Source: Erythrobacter ramosus
Lineage (GTDB): Bacteria; Pseudomonadota; Alphaproteobacteria; Sphingomonadales; Sphingomonadaceae
Assembly (NCBI RefSeq): GCF_009828055.1
Contig: NZ_WTYB01000001.1
Coordinates: forward strand, 137,173 to 201,172
Reading direction: 5' to 3'
Length of the DNA: 64,000 bases
Part shown: positions 18,609 through 27,122 of the stretch, one piece after another
Layout: each line of letters starts with the position of its first letter
Position numbering within the stretch: position 1 is the first letter of the stretch
Program-made: the position numbers and the translations under genes
Notes under the pieces: generated by a model
Databases searched by the model: none
Told to the model about the DNA's origin: nothing
What the model saw: the letters and a program-made list of their open reading frames with translations, nothing else

Positions 18609-21070
18609 GCATTACTCCGTTCGCGGGCCGCCGCCATGGCCGCTGCTGCCGAACTGGCGAGCCGCGCGGCGCTGGTGGGCTTGCCCAGCACGCCATCAAA
18701 AACCCCGTCGGGGCCCTGGTGCAACTGGTGAACCCGCGGCAGGGCGGTCAAAAGCAGGATCGGCAAATCCTTGCGGTACTTGCGCAAGGTCTTGGCCAGC
18801 TGCGCGCCGTTCATGCCGGGCATATCGTAATCGGTAATCACGAGATCCCAGCCGGTTGGATCATCGCGGATCACCGCAATCGCGTCGGCCGGATCAAGGC
18901 ACGGGCCGACTTCGACGCCGAGCTGTTCGAGCATCTCCGCCAGCGTATCGACGACGGCAGGGTTATCATCGACCACCAGCACCGCCTTACCCAAGAGGCC
19001 AGGGCCAGCGCGCAATGAGGCATCGCTGCCCTCAGCCGAATCTCCGACGGTGCCCGGTTCGAGCGGCCACCAGATTTCGAACACGGTGCCGCAGCTCGGC
19101 CAGCTCTGAATCGCGAGCGCGCCGTTGTTGCTGGCGATGATCCCGGCCACCACAGCAAGTCCCAGCCCGGTCCCTGCCTCGCCCTTGTGAGTGAAGAACG
19201 GTTCGAACACCTGTTCCAATTCCTCCGGCCTGATGCCGATGCCGGTGTCACTGACCCGGATCAGCGCGGCGGGAACTTCTGGCACCGTGCCGAGAATCAA
19301 CTTGCCGGTGGGCTGGATGCCCTCAGCACTGAGCACTTCGAGTTTAATCCGCGCAGTCTCGCCCGGGCGCAGCGCATCGCGGGCGTTGAGGACAAGGTTC
19401 AGCACCACCTGATTAAGCTCGGTATCATCGGTCAGCGCCATCAGCGGCTCAGACGGCAATTCCAGCTCGATCCGGTGGAGCGGATCGGTCAGACTTGACG
19501 AGGCAAGATCGCGCACGTCCCACAAGGTGCGGCGCAAGTCGACCAGCTTGGGATGCGGCACCCGGCGGCCCAGTGTCAGCAGCTTTTCGACCAGACCCGC
19601 GGCCGTTGTCGCCGCCGACTGGATGCGAAGCGCATGATGGCGCACGCGGTTGTCGTCGATATGGCGCAGCAGTTCGGCGGTGCCGGAAATCGCCGCGATC
19701 AGATTGTTGAAATCATGCGCGATGCCGCTCGCGAGCTGACCGACGACTTCCTGCCGCTGAGCCAGCATCAGCTGTTCGCGCAGGCGGGCCTTCTCGCGCT
19801 CCATCCCGCGGCGGTCGCCGACATCGCGGGTGACGCAGACGATCCCGCCTTCGGGCGCGAGGGAGAGGGCGATTTCCTGCTCGATCGGGGTGCCGTCGAC
19901 CTTAAGCCCTTGAGTCTCGCCGCGCCATTGGCCTTGCGCAAACAGGATCGGCATCGCTTCATCATTGATACGTTGGGCTTCGAGGGGATCGTAGAGCACA
20001 GTCCACGGACGGCCCACCAGCGCCGCCGGATCGGGATAGCCGAACATCGCCGCATGGGCGCTGTTCATGAAGATGAAGTCGCCCGCAGCGTCGGTGAGCG
20101 CGATCCCGTCATCCGAGGCTTGGATCGCCGCCACCTGGCGGGCGAGCCGAGCTTCGGTGGTGACCCGCTCGGCCTCCGCCGCCTTGCGCGCCGAGATGTC
20201 GCGGATGATCGCGGCAAAGCCCGCCGGGGTCCGGTCATCGCCGCCTTCCTCGGGCCACATCGCCAGCGAAAGTTCGACGGGGATTTCATGGCCCGCTTTG
20301 CACAGCGCAGGGACTTCGACAGTCTGCCCTACCAGCTTTGACGGTTCTCTTGCGCGCATCCGCGCGACGCCAGCATGATGCCCTTTGCGATGCACCTGCG
20401 GAGTAATGAGGTCGAGGCTCTGGCCCAACGCTTCGGCCGCGGACCAGCCGAACATCGCCTCAGCCGCGCGGTTCCACAAGGTGATGCGGCTGTGCGAATC
20501 GGCGCAGACGAAGGCATCCGTGGTGGTCTGGGCGATCAACTGGGCAATGCGCCGATCCTGCCGGGCATTGCGTCCTTCAAGGAGGCTGACCACCTGGCGG
20601 GCCATAAGCTGAAGGATCTCAGCCTCGCGTTCCGACAGGCCTGCGCGTGGTTCCGAGTCGATAACGCACAGCGTGCCAACCTTGTGCCCATCGGCCAGCA
20701 TCAGCGGTGCACCAGCATAAAAGCGGATATGCGGTGCGCCGATGACCAGCAGGTTTGTGGCAAAGCGTGGATCGGCGGTAGCATCGGGCACCACCATGAC
20801 GCCCTCACCCGCGATCGTATGCCCGCAGAAGCTATCGCTGCGGCAGGTCTCAGACGCCTCCAGCCCGTAGCGCGACTTGAACCACTGGCGTGTCGAATCA
20901 ACCAGGCTGATCAGCGCAGTCGGCGTATCGAAGCGGTCAGCGGCCAGCCGGGTGATGACATCGAGCTCCGCCTCGGGCGGTGTGTCGAGCACATCAAGGC
21001 GATGCAGCGCGGCGAGCCGATCGGGCTCGTCATAGGGAATCGGCGGGAGGGTGAAATCAGGCTCAAGCAT
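18596..21070 (-). CDS. Hybrid sensor histidine kinase (GAF-PAS-PAS-HisKA-HATPase-REC)
   Basis: An 824-residue protein without obvious transmembrane segments, so probably cytoplasmic. A GAF domain (about 30-165, with SRYGLEASETCRSDSFCGH) is followed by two PAS domains (about 180-295 and 310-430). The phospho-accepting His452 lies in IAHDFNNLI. The ATPase N and G boxes (NLVLNARDAL, GTGLGLAVV) are intact, and a C-terminal receiver domain carries Asp747 in ITDYDMPGMNG. A phosphorelay to the overlapping NarL-type regulator is expected, but no Hpt domain is seen here, so the transfer route is unclear. The GAF/PAS set suggests sensing of light, redox or a small ligand. Confidence 0.92.
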   Translation of the reverse strand: MLEPDFTLPPIPYDEPDRLAALHRLDVLDTPPEAELDVITRLAADRFDTPTALISLVDSTRQWFKSRYGLEASETCRSDSFCGHTIAGEGVMVVPDATADPRFATNLLVIGAPHIRFYAGAPLMLADGHKVGTLCVIDSEPRAGLSEREAEILQLMARQVVSLLEGRNARQDRRIAQLIAQTTTDAFVCADSHSRITLWNRAAEAMFGWSAAEALGQSLDLITPQVHRKGHHAGVARMRAREPSKLVGQTVEVPALCKAGHEIPVELSLAMWPEEGGDDRTPAGFAAIIRDISARKAAEAERVTTEARLARQVAAIQASDDGIALTDAAGDFIFMNSAHAAMFGYPDPAALVGRPWTVLYDPLEAQRINDEAMPILFAQGQWRGETQGLKVDGTPIEQEIALSLAPEGGIVCVTRDVGDRRGMEREKARLREQLMLAQRQEVVGQLASGIAHDFNNLIAAISGTAELLRHIDDNRVRHHALRIQSAATTAAGLVEKLLTLGRRVPHPKLVDLRRTLWDVRDLASSSLTDPLHRIELELPSEPLMALTDDTELNQVVLNLVLNARDALRPGETARIKLEVLSAEGIQPTGKLILGTVPEVPAALIRVSDTGIGIRPEELEQVFEPFFTHKGEAGTGLGLAVVAGIIASNNGALAIQSWPSCGTVFEIWWPLEPGTVGDSAEGSDASLRAGPGLLGKAVLVVDDNPAVVDTLAEMLEQLGVEVGPCLDPADAIAVIRDDPTGWDLVITDYDMPGMNGAQLAKTLRKYRKDLPILLLTALPRVHQLHQGPDGVFDGVLGKPTSAARLASSAAAAMAAARERSNACVS

Positions 21071-21354
21071 GGCGGTGTGCAGTCCGGTCAGAAGGGTTGT
21101 GTCAAACAGGAGCCTTGAGTGGGTTACGCGCGTACCCCGCGCAATCCGGCCTTATGGGGCACAAACCTTATCCTTTCGTATAGGTGACCCTATTCCTTCG
21201 AAGAGACCGCTATCCCTTGGGTGCACGCGGTTAAGCCTTCCGCGCCGCCAATTATCCCCTCGCGACAATGACAGGCCGGGTCCGGATCGGCATTTGGGGT
21301 TCAGCCACGGCACGACGCCGCTGGACATGACCAAGACCAAAAAGGACCAATGAA
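21071..21354. promoter_or_regulatory. Divergent region between kinase and pilin genes
   Basis: About 280 bp between the divergent hybrid-kinase and DUF4402 genes. The pilin start is preceded by an A-rich leader with AAAAAGGACCAATGAAATG, so the Shine-Dalgarno AAGGA is good. No clear paired operator was recognised. Confidence 0.4.
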
Positions 21355-21846
21355 ATGAACAAGATGTTTGCTATTGCCACTGTGCTCGCTTCGTTCGCCG
21401 CTGCCACTTCGGCTCAGGCTCAGTCGGCTGACGCCGGCGCTGGCGCGAAGATCATCGCTCCGCTCGAAATCAGCAACGTGACCGACCTCTACTTCGGCAC
21501 CATCGCCCCTTCGACGACCGTCGCTGACAGCGTCGTCGTGCTGGCCGACGGCAGCCGCAAGTGCGGCCCGGCGCTGACCTGCCTGACCGCCGACCACACC
21601 GCTGCCGCTTTCGCGGTGACCGGTGAAGCCGACGCCTTCTACACGATCAACCTCCCCAAGGAGATCAAGATCGTCAACGACAAGGGCACCGCGATGCGCG
21701 TTTCGGACTTCAACGGTTCGAAGTCGAACGGCCAGCTGCTCAAGGGCGAAGACGCGTTCACCGTCGGCGGCACGCTCGACGTTGGCGTCCGTCAGGAAGC
21801 CGGCAAGTACACCGGTAGCTTCACCGTCGCGGTGGAATACCAGTAA
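21355..21846 (+). CDS. DUF4402 domain pilin-like secreted protein
   Basis: A 163-residue protein with a classic signal peptide ending in AQAQ (about residue 22). The remainder is a beta-rich Ala/Gly/Thr protein with paired cysteines (CGPALTC) and a C-terminal beta strand (GSFTVAVEYQ), features of chaperone-usher subunits. DUF4402 proteins are frequently encoded with PapD-like chaperones. It precedes a chaperone and an usher-like gene and is the only subunit-like gene in the locus, so it is probably the major pilus or surface-fibre subunit. Its codon use looks strongly biased to a few preferred codons, consistent with high expression. Confidence 0.85.
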   Translation: MNKMFAIATVLASFAAATSAQAQSADAGAGAKIIAPLEISNVTDLYFGTIAPSTTVADSVVVLADGSRKCGPALTCLTADHTAAAFAVTGEADAFYTINLPKEIKIVNDKGTAMRVSDFNGSKSNGQLLKGEDAFTVGGTLDVGVRQEAGKYTGSFTVAVEYQ

Positions 21847-21867
21847 GCCCTCCGTGGCAGGGGGGGA

Positions 21868-21899
21868 CGGGAGCCGCGCATCCCCCCGCGCGGCTCCCG
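21868..21899 (+). terminator. GC-rich hairpin between pilin and chaperone genes
   Basis: A perfect 12-bp stem (CGGGAGCCGCGC / GCGCGGCTCCCG) with an 8-nt loop sits 21 bp after the pilin stop. There is no T-tract, so it is less likely to be a strong terminator than a partial attenuator or a 3' RNA-stabilising structure that lets pilin mRNA exceed chaperone/usher mRNA. Confidence 0.6.
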
Positions 21900-21953
21900 G
21901 ATCCCCTGATCCACGAACAAGACCAACCCCTGCCCACGTAAGGTCTTCATCCC

Positions 21954-22775
21954 ATGATCCGCTTTCCCATTGCCGCCGCGTTGATCGCGGCGATTGCCGC
22001 CCCTGTACCTGCCGCTGCCGAATTGCTGGTCGCCCCCACCCGTGTGGTGCTGACCCCCGAGGCGCGCTCGACCGAACTCGTGCTCGTCAACAAGGGCACC
22101 GAAACCGCCGCTTTCCGCATCGCCATTGAAAACCGCCGGATGCGCGAAGATGGCAGCCTTGAAGACGCAGGCGAGGCCCGTCCGGGCGAACAATTCGCCG
22201 ACGACAAGCTGCGTTACTCCCCGCGCCAGCTGGTGTTGGAGCCGGGCGCACGCCAGGTCGTGCGCGTCATGGCCACCGCTCCCGGCGATCTTGCCGCGGG
22301 CGAATACCGCTCGCACCTGCGCCTGATGTCCGCGCCTGTCAGCGCCGGGACGACCCAGGTTGCAGGCGAGGCCGGCACCGACAACAGCCTCTCGATAGAA
22401 CTGGTCGCGATCCGCTCGATCACCATCCCCGTGATCCTGCGCGTCGGCAGCCTTGATGCCGCCGTCACGATGGATGCGGCCGCGATGGCCAAGGAGGCGC
22501 CCGATCAGCTGGTGGTGCGCCTCACCCGCTCCGGCACGCGTTCGACCTATGGCGATGTCAGCCTGACTGTCGAGGGCGAGAAGGCCCCCGCCTGGCTGGT
22601 GCGCGGCGTTGCGATCTACACCCCCAACACCAGCCGCGACGTGATCGTGCCGCTGCCCGCCGATGTGCGCGCCAAGCTGGCCGGCAAGATAGTGCGGATC
22701 GACTACACTTCGACTGACGCGGGCGATCCGGCCAATGCCGGCAAGCTGCTCGCCAGCCTGACGGCGGCGCTCTGA
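21954..22775 (+). CDS. PapD-like periplasmic fimbrial chaperone
   Basis: A 273-residue protein with a signal peptide (about 1-22, ending AAAE). The N-terminal Ig-like domain shows the usual pattern: VAPTRVVLTPEARSTELVLV, then YSPRQLVLEPGARQVVRVM and a GEYRSHL strand, as in PapD/FimC-type chaperones. It would cap and deliver the DUF4402 subunit to the usher by donor-strand complementation. It lies 27 bp upstream of the usher-like gene. Confidence 0.85.
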   Translation: MIRFPIAAALIAAIAAPVPAAAELLVAPTRVVLTPEARSTELVLVNKGTETAAFRIAIENRRMREDGSLEDAGEARPGEQFADDKLRYSPRQLVLEPGARQVVRVMATAPGDLAAGEYRSHLRLMSAPVSAGTTQVAGEAGTDNSLSIELVAIRSITIPVILRVGSLDAAVTMDAAAMAKEAPDQLVVRLTRSGTRSTYGDVSLTVEGEKAPAWLVRGVAIYTPNTSRDVIVPLPADVRAKLAGKIVRIDYTSTDAGDPANAGKLLASLTAAL

Positions 22776-22802
22776 GCACATGACCTGGCTCGGTAACCAA
22801 CC

Positions 22803-25394
22803 ATGTCCCGCCACCCGTTCTGGCCGCTGCGATGGCTGGCCCTGCTTCTGTGCGCAGCCAGTCTGGTTGGCGGAGACGCTGCCCCGGTTCGGGCGCAAGA
22901 GGACGGCCTGTTCGATCGGCTGTTCGGCAATGACCCCGCTGCGGAGCGCGCCGGTCAGGCCGCTGACGGGCTCGCCCTTCCGGCCTTGTTCGCCGATCAC
23001 AAGCTGATCGTCGATGCCGTAGCCCTGCATGATCTGGGCGCAGATGGCGGGGCCTGCGTCGCGATCCTCCCGCTGCTTGATGCGCTGGAACTGGCACATG
23101 AACCGGCTGGCGAGGATATCACTCTGACCCTGCCCGAGCCGCGCCGCACGGTCACCATTCCCGCCGCCGCCCTGCTGCCCAGCCCGAGCGGCGAGTGCCT
23201 GCCGCTGACCGATGTGGCCGCTTACCTCCCCATGAGCCTCAGCCATGACAAGGTAAGCCAGCGCCTGCTGATCGCCCCCACTGCCGCGCTGCCGGTGCTG
23301 ATGCGCCTCGCGCGTGAAGAACGGCAAGCGCGGCTGCGGCCCGAGACTTCGCGCCCCGATTTCGCGCTGCTCGCCCGCCCGGAAGGCGCGGTGAAGCTGT
23401 GGAGCGCCGATCTTGGCGCCGGGATCGCCATGACCCCTCAAGGCCAGCAGGTCTCCGCCAATCTGCTCGCCAGCGGCGCACTGTTCGGGCTTGCAGGCCG
23501 GGTCGGCGTCGCAGTCACCAATGACGGCCGCATCATCCCCGGCTTCACGCTCTCCGACGCGCGCGATACGCCTGACCTGCTCGGCCCGCTCGGCGCACGC
23601 AGCCTCGCGCTTGGCGATATTGCCGCGCCTGCCCAGCCGTTGATCGCCGACGCGCTTTCGGGGCGTGGACTGGTGGTCTCATCACGCGCGCCGTGGCGGG
23701 CGGATCTGGTCGACACCATCACCCTAACTGGCCCGCTCCCGCAAGGTTGGGAGGCTGAGCTCTGGCACGAGGAACGCCTCGTCGCGGTCACCCGCGAACC
23801 CGACGCCGCCGGGCAATGGCAGTTCGGCGACATCCCCGTCCGCATCGGCGAGAACCGCTGGGTGGTGCGCCTTTACGGCCCCAATGGCGAGATGAGCGAA
23901 GAAGTCTTCACCCGGCTCGTCGGCACCGAAATGAATGCCGAGAACGAAATCGGCTACAGCTTCGGTATCGTCGACGGCGGCAAACCGCTGCTGGGCCAAA
24001 CCCTGGCGGATGAGCCCGCAGGGCCGACCGCCTTTGCCAGCCTCGACTGGGGCATGGCGCCGGATCTGACCGCACGGCTTGATGTGCGCGCGGGCACGCA
24101 GGGGCAACCCGCAGTGGCGCTCGGCTTGAACGGGGCGCTGGGCGGCGGGCTGTGGGCGCTGACCGGCGCGCGGGACCGGGCGGGCGGCTATGGCGGCGCG
24201 CTGCGACTGGCCCGGCGGATCGGTTCGCAGGATCTGGTGCTCGACCTGGCCCAGCATGGCCGCGACGATGGCCCCGGCCTGCCGCCGCTGGTGCGCGAAT
24301 TTGCGCAAGTGATGACAGTGAGCGGACAGGGCCGGATCGGTCTTGGCCGCCTCAGCCTCCCCTGGCAGGCGCGGGTTCAGACCGGCGCATTGCGGCGCGG
24401 CGGCGAACGTCACATCGCTGCGGCCCGGATGGTGCTGCCGATGGCCGACTGGCAGGCGAACCTGGCGCTGGGCGCGGTGCGCGAAGGCAGCGCGCCGTGG
24501 CAGGGCACCGCCGCGCTCGGCGTGACCGCGCGCCGGGGCGACTGGCGGCTGCGGAGCGGCATCACCGCCTCGGACCGGAACGGCTGGCGGATCGACGGCG
24601 CCAACCTCAGCGCGGCGCGCAAATTCGGCGCAGGCAATCTCGCGCTCGATCTCGATTGGCAGGCGGACAGCGGCACAATCGGCGGCGGGGCAACCTTCAG
24701 CCAGCAGTTCGGCCCGCTCGGCCTCAGCGCTTCGGCGGGGCGCGAAGGCGATGGCTGGCGCGCTGGGATCGGGTTGACGCTTGGGCTGTGGCGCGGGCCA
24801 AACCGCTGGCGCACGGCCCCGGCGGGCATCGCCCGCAGCGGCGCGATCATGGCCGAGATGTTCGTCGACGAAAATGGTGACGGTGCACGCGGAGCCACGG
24901 AAGAAGGCGTCTCCGGCGGTCGCTTCATCGTCGGCGCGGCGCTGCGGCGCGAGGAAACGGCTGCGGACGGCACGGTCCTGATCGGCGGGATCGCACCGGG
25001 GCCGGACGTCGATATCGAGACGCAGATGTCCAGCCTCACCGATTTCACTCTTCGCCCGGCCCGCGCAGGCGACCGGCTGGCCCTGCGCCCCGGCGAGGTT
25101 CGCCACGTCCCCATCGCTCTGCGCCCCACGGGCAGCATCGAGGTGCAGGTGCTGCTGGTGGCCGGGGATCAGCGCACCCCGCGTTCTGGCATGGTGGTGG
25201 TGCTGCACGACACGGACGGGCGCGAGATGGCGCGGGCGGTCACGGATTTTGATGGCTATGTGCTATTCGAAGGGCTCGGCTTCGGCGCCTATCGTGCCGA
25301 GGCTGGGGGGCAGAAAACCGGCGCATTGGCGGTCTCGCGCGACGCGCCTGATACGCAAACCCGCCTGCTGGTTGCAGCCAAGGGGACGGTTTGA
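22803..25394 (+). CDS. Usher-like outer-membrane protein of the DUF4402 pilus locus
   Basis: An 863-residue protein with a signal peptide (about 1-31). The middle (about 160-680) is rich in alternating beta-strand patterns with many W/R/G residues, consistent with a large barrel. The segment around GWEAELWHEERLVAV resembles the plug or Ig-like insertion of ushers. The C-terminal part has MFVDENGDGARG and GRFIVGAAL, an SdrD/carboxypeptidase-regulatory type fold, and a final domain with DTDGREMARAVTDFDGYVLF. The classic FimD signature is weak, so the usher role rests on context (pilin, chaperone) and barrel-like texture. It ends 3 bp from the convergent TetR gene. Confidence 0.7.
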   Translation: MSRHPFWPLRWLALLLCAASLVGGDAAPVRAQEDGLFDRLFGNDPAAERAGQAADGLALPALFADHKLIVDAVALHDLGADGGACVAILPLLDALELAHEPAGEDITLTLPEPRRTVTIPAAALLPSPSGECLPLTDVAAYLPMSLSHDKVSQRLLIAPTAALPVLMRLAREERQARLRPETSRPDFALLARPEGAVKLWSADLGAGIAMTPQGQQVSANLLASGALFGLAGRVGVAVTNDGRIIPGFTLSDARDTPDLLGPLGARSLALGDIAAPAQPLIADALSGRGLVVSSRAPWRADLVDTITLTGPLPQGWEAELWHEERLVAVTREPDAAGQWQFGDIPVRIGENRWVVRLYGPNGEMSEEVFTRLVGTEMNAENEIGYSFGIVDGGKPLLGQTLADEPAGPTAFASLDWGMAPDLTARLDVRAGTQGQPAVALGLNGALGGGLWALTGARDRAGGYGGALRLARRIGSQDLVLDLAQHGRDDGPGLPPLVREFAQVMTVSGQGRIGLGRLSLPWQARVQTGALRRGGERHIAAARMVLPMADWQANLALGAVREGSAPWQGTAALGVTARRGDWRLRSGITASDRNGWRIDGANLSAARKFGAGNLALDLDWQADSGTIGGGATFSQQFGPLGLSASAGREGDGWRAGIGLTLGLWRGPNRWRTAPAGIARSGAIMAEMFVDENGDGARGATEEGVSGGRFIVGAALRREETAADGTVLIGGIAPGPDVDIETQMSSLTDFTLRPARAGDRLALRPGEVRHVPIALRPTGSIEVQVLLVAGDQRTPRSGMVVVLHDTDGREMARAVTDFDGYVLFEGLGFGAYRAEAGGQKTGALAVSRDAPDTQTRLLVAAKGTV

Positions 25395-25397
25395 GGC

Positions 25398-26027
25398 TCA
25401 GCCGCCCCAGCGTTGCAACGTCGCCTGTACCGCCGCGCCCGTCCTCGCATCAGCCACGCCAAGTCCCGCAAGCCCCATCGCCAGCATCTCCGCCAGCCGC
25501 GCCGCCGCCTCGCTGCGGGTCGGCCGGGTTTCGAGCATGTGCGCCATCAGCACCTGACATAGGCCGAGCCAATAGACGAGGCCCGCCGTCTTGGCCTCGG
25601 GCCGGAGCGCACCTTCGGCCAGCGCGGCTTCGATATCCTCCTTCAGCCCGCGGTTGAGCGGATGAGTCTGGCGCGTGGCTGGCACCTGACTGCGCAGCAA
25701 AACCATTGCGCGGCGCGGCTGATCGAGCGCGAAGGCTGCGGCCACCGCCATGCCGCCCGCGATCCGCTCGACCGGATCGGCAACCCCGGCATTGGCGCGC
25801 CCGACCTCCGCCTCAACCTCGGCGCGCACCTCGGCAGCGACGGCGGCAGCGAAGTCGTGCTTGTCCTTGAAGTGGTTGAAGAAGCTTCCCTTGGCCACCC
25901 CGGCGCGGGCGACGAGATCGTCGATCGGGATCGCATCGATCGGGCGCGCTGCCAGCAGGTCGAGCCCGGCCGCTATAAGGGCCGCGCGGGTGCGCTGTAT
26001 GCGGGGTGAAGAAGCGTCAGCCACCAT
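25398..26027 (-). CDS. TetR-family transcriptional regulator
   Basis: A 209-residue protein. The N-terminal helix-turn-helix is clear: IDDLVARAGVAKGSFFNHFK. The C-terminal domain (TetR ligand-binding) has no recognisable specificity. The gene is divergent from the ring-cleavage operon; two near-identical palindromes between them are its probable operators, so it likely represses both itself and the operon until an aromatic inducer binds. The start at 26027 was chosen over an in-frame Met at 26039 and a long spurious extension upstream. Confidence 0.9.
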   Translation of the reverse strand: MVADASSPRIQRTRAALIAAGLDLLAARPIDAIPIDDLVARAGVAKGSFFNHFKDKHDFAAAVAAEVRAEVEAEVGRANAGVADPVERIAGGMAVAAAFALDQPRRAMVLLRSQVPATRQTHPLNRGLKEDIEAALAEGALRPEAKTAGLVYWLGLCQVLMAHMLETRPTRSEAAARLAEMLAMGLAGLGVADARTGAAVQATLQRWGG

Positions 26028-26041
26028 AAACGGCGACATAC

Positions 26042-26084
26042 TTGACCAGATAGTCAATTTCAAGCTATCTGACCAAATAGTCAA
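26042..26084. promoter_or_regulatory. Twin TetR operators upstream of the ring-cleavage operon
   Basis: Two copies of a quasi-palindrome: TTGACCAGATAGTCAA (26042-26057) and TGACCAAATAGTCAA (26070-26084). Each has TTGAC/GTCAA-type half-sites, and the copies are about 27 bp apart centre to centre. They lie between the divergent tetR gene and the dioxygenase gene. Assignment to this TetR is inference from position. Confidence 0.75.
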
Positions 26085-26108
26085 ATGCAAATCAGTCAGG
26101 AGGGGATC

Positions 26109-27119
26109 ATGGCCGTCATCAAAGTCGAGGACATCGCGCATGTCCGCTTTGCCGCGCCCGATCTCACGCTGATGCGCGGCTTTCTGGAGGATTTCGGCCT
26201 TGCCTGCTTCGAGGAGGGCGGGCGGCTCTACGGCAAGGGCAGCGACGGGCGGGCCTTCGTCCATGTAACAGAGCCGGGCGAGTCGCGCTTTCTCGGGCTG
26301 GGGCTTAGCGCGGCGAGCATCGCCGATCTGGAAACCCTCGCCGCGCATGAAGGCCTCACCCCGGAACCGTTGAACGAACCAGGCGGAGGCATGGTGCTGC
26401 GCCTCACCGATCCCGATGGCTACATGGTCGAGGTGGTCGCGGGTCAACACTGCGAACCTCCTGCCCCCGTCCCCGTACCGCTGTTCAACAGCGCCGCAGC
26501 CAAACCGCGCCAGCGCGAGACCATCCGTCTCGACCCCGCCCCGGCCCATGTCCGCCGCATCGGCCACGCGGTGCTCAAGGTGAGCGATTTCCGCCGCTCG
26601 GAAAGGTGGTGGAAAGAACGGTTCGGCTTCCTCACGTCCGACGAAATCGAAGCCGCACCCAACGTCCCGCTTGGCGCCTTCATGCGCTGCGACCGGGGCG
26701 ATCTCCCGTCCGATCACCATACGATCTTCCTCGCCCAGCTGCCCGGCGCGCTCGGGCTGCTGCACGCCGCCTTCGAGGTGGAGAGCTTGGACGATCTGAT
26801 GCTCGGCCACGAATATCTTAAGACCCGCCAGCGCGAGGCCGCATGGGGCGTGGGACGGCACATCATGGGCAGCCAGATTTTCGATTATTGGAAGGACCCC
26901 TTCGGCAACGAACTGGAGCACTGGACCGATGGCGACCTGTTCACCGCCGCCGATCCGCCTGCCAAGCAGACGATGCAGGCGCTGCTCGCCGTCCAGTGGG
27001 GCGCGCCGCACCCGATGTTTGCCGGAAAGATGGCCCCGCCGCCCGGCCTCGTCGCCTTCGTCACTGCCCTGCAACTGCGCATCAAGCGCCTGTTTGCCCG
27101 CTCACCCAAGGAAGCCTGA
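26109..27119 (+). CDS. Two-domain extradiol ring-cleavage dioxygenase (VOC superfamily)
   Basis: A 336-residue protein of two vicinal-oxygen-chelate domains (about 6-115 and 148-285). The second domain keeps the type I extradiol iron triad in the right places: His153 (RIGHAVLKV), His219 (LLHAAFEV) and Glu270 (GNELEHW). Expected reaction: meta cleavage of a catechol-type ring by Fe(II) and O2. The start at 26109 follows a strong AGGAGGGG site. The next genes encode an FAH-family hydrolase and a flavin hydroxylase, making a compact aromatic pathway. The substrate is unknown. Confidence 0.85.
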   Translation: MAVIKVEDIAHVRFAAPDLTLMRGFLEDFGLACFEEGGRLYGKGSDGRAFVHVTEPGESRFLGLGLSAASIADLETLAAHEGLTPEPLNEPGGGMVLRLTDPDGYMVEVVAGQHCEPPAPVPVPLFNSAAAKPRQRETIRLDPAPAHVRRIGHAVLKVSDFRRSERWWKERFGFLTSDEIEAAPNVPLGAFMRCDRGDLPSDHHTIFLAQLPGALGLLHAAFEVESLDDLMLGHEYLKTRQREAAWGVGRHIMGSQIFDYWKDPFGNELEHWTDGDLFTAADPPAKQTMQALLAVQWGAPHPMFAGKMAPPPGLVAFVTALQLRIKRLFARSPKEA

Positions 27120-27122
27120 TCG

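Noticed and set aside
21792..23441. Long minus-strand open frame (549 codons) over the chaperone and usher genes
   Set aside because: It is antisense to the recognisable chaperone and usher reading frames, has no domain, and is expected from high-GC codon bias.
23724..25208. Minus-strand open frame of 494 codons inside the usher gene
   Set aside because: Arg/Ala/His-rich shadow of a real gene with no motif.
26028..27074. Extended N-terminus for the TetR gene (558-codon frame)
   Set aside because: It would run through the divergent dioxygenase gene and over the operators; the TetR family begins at 26027.
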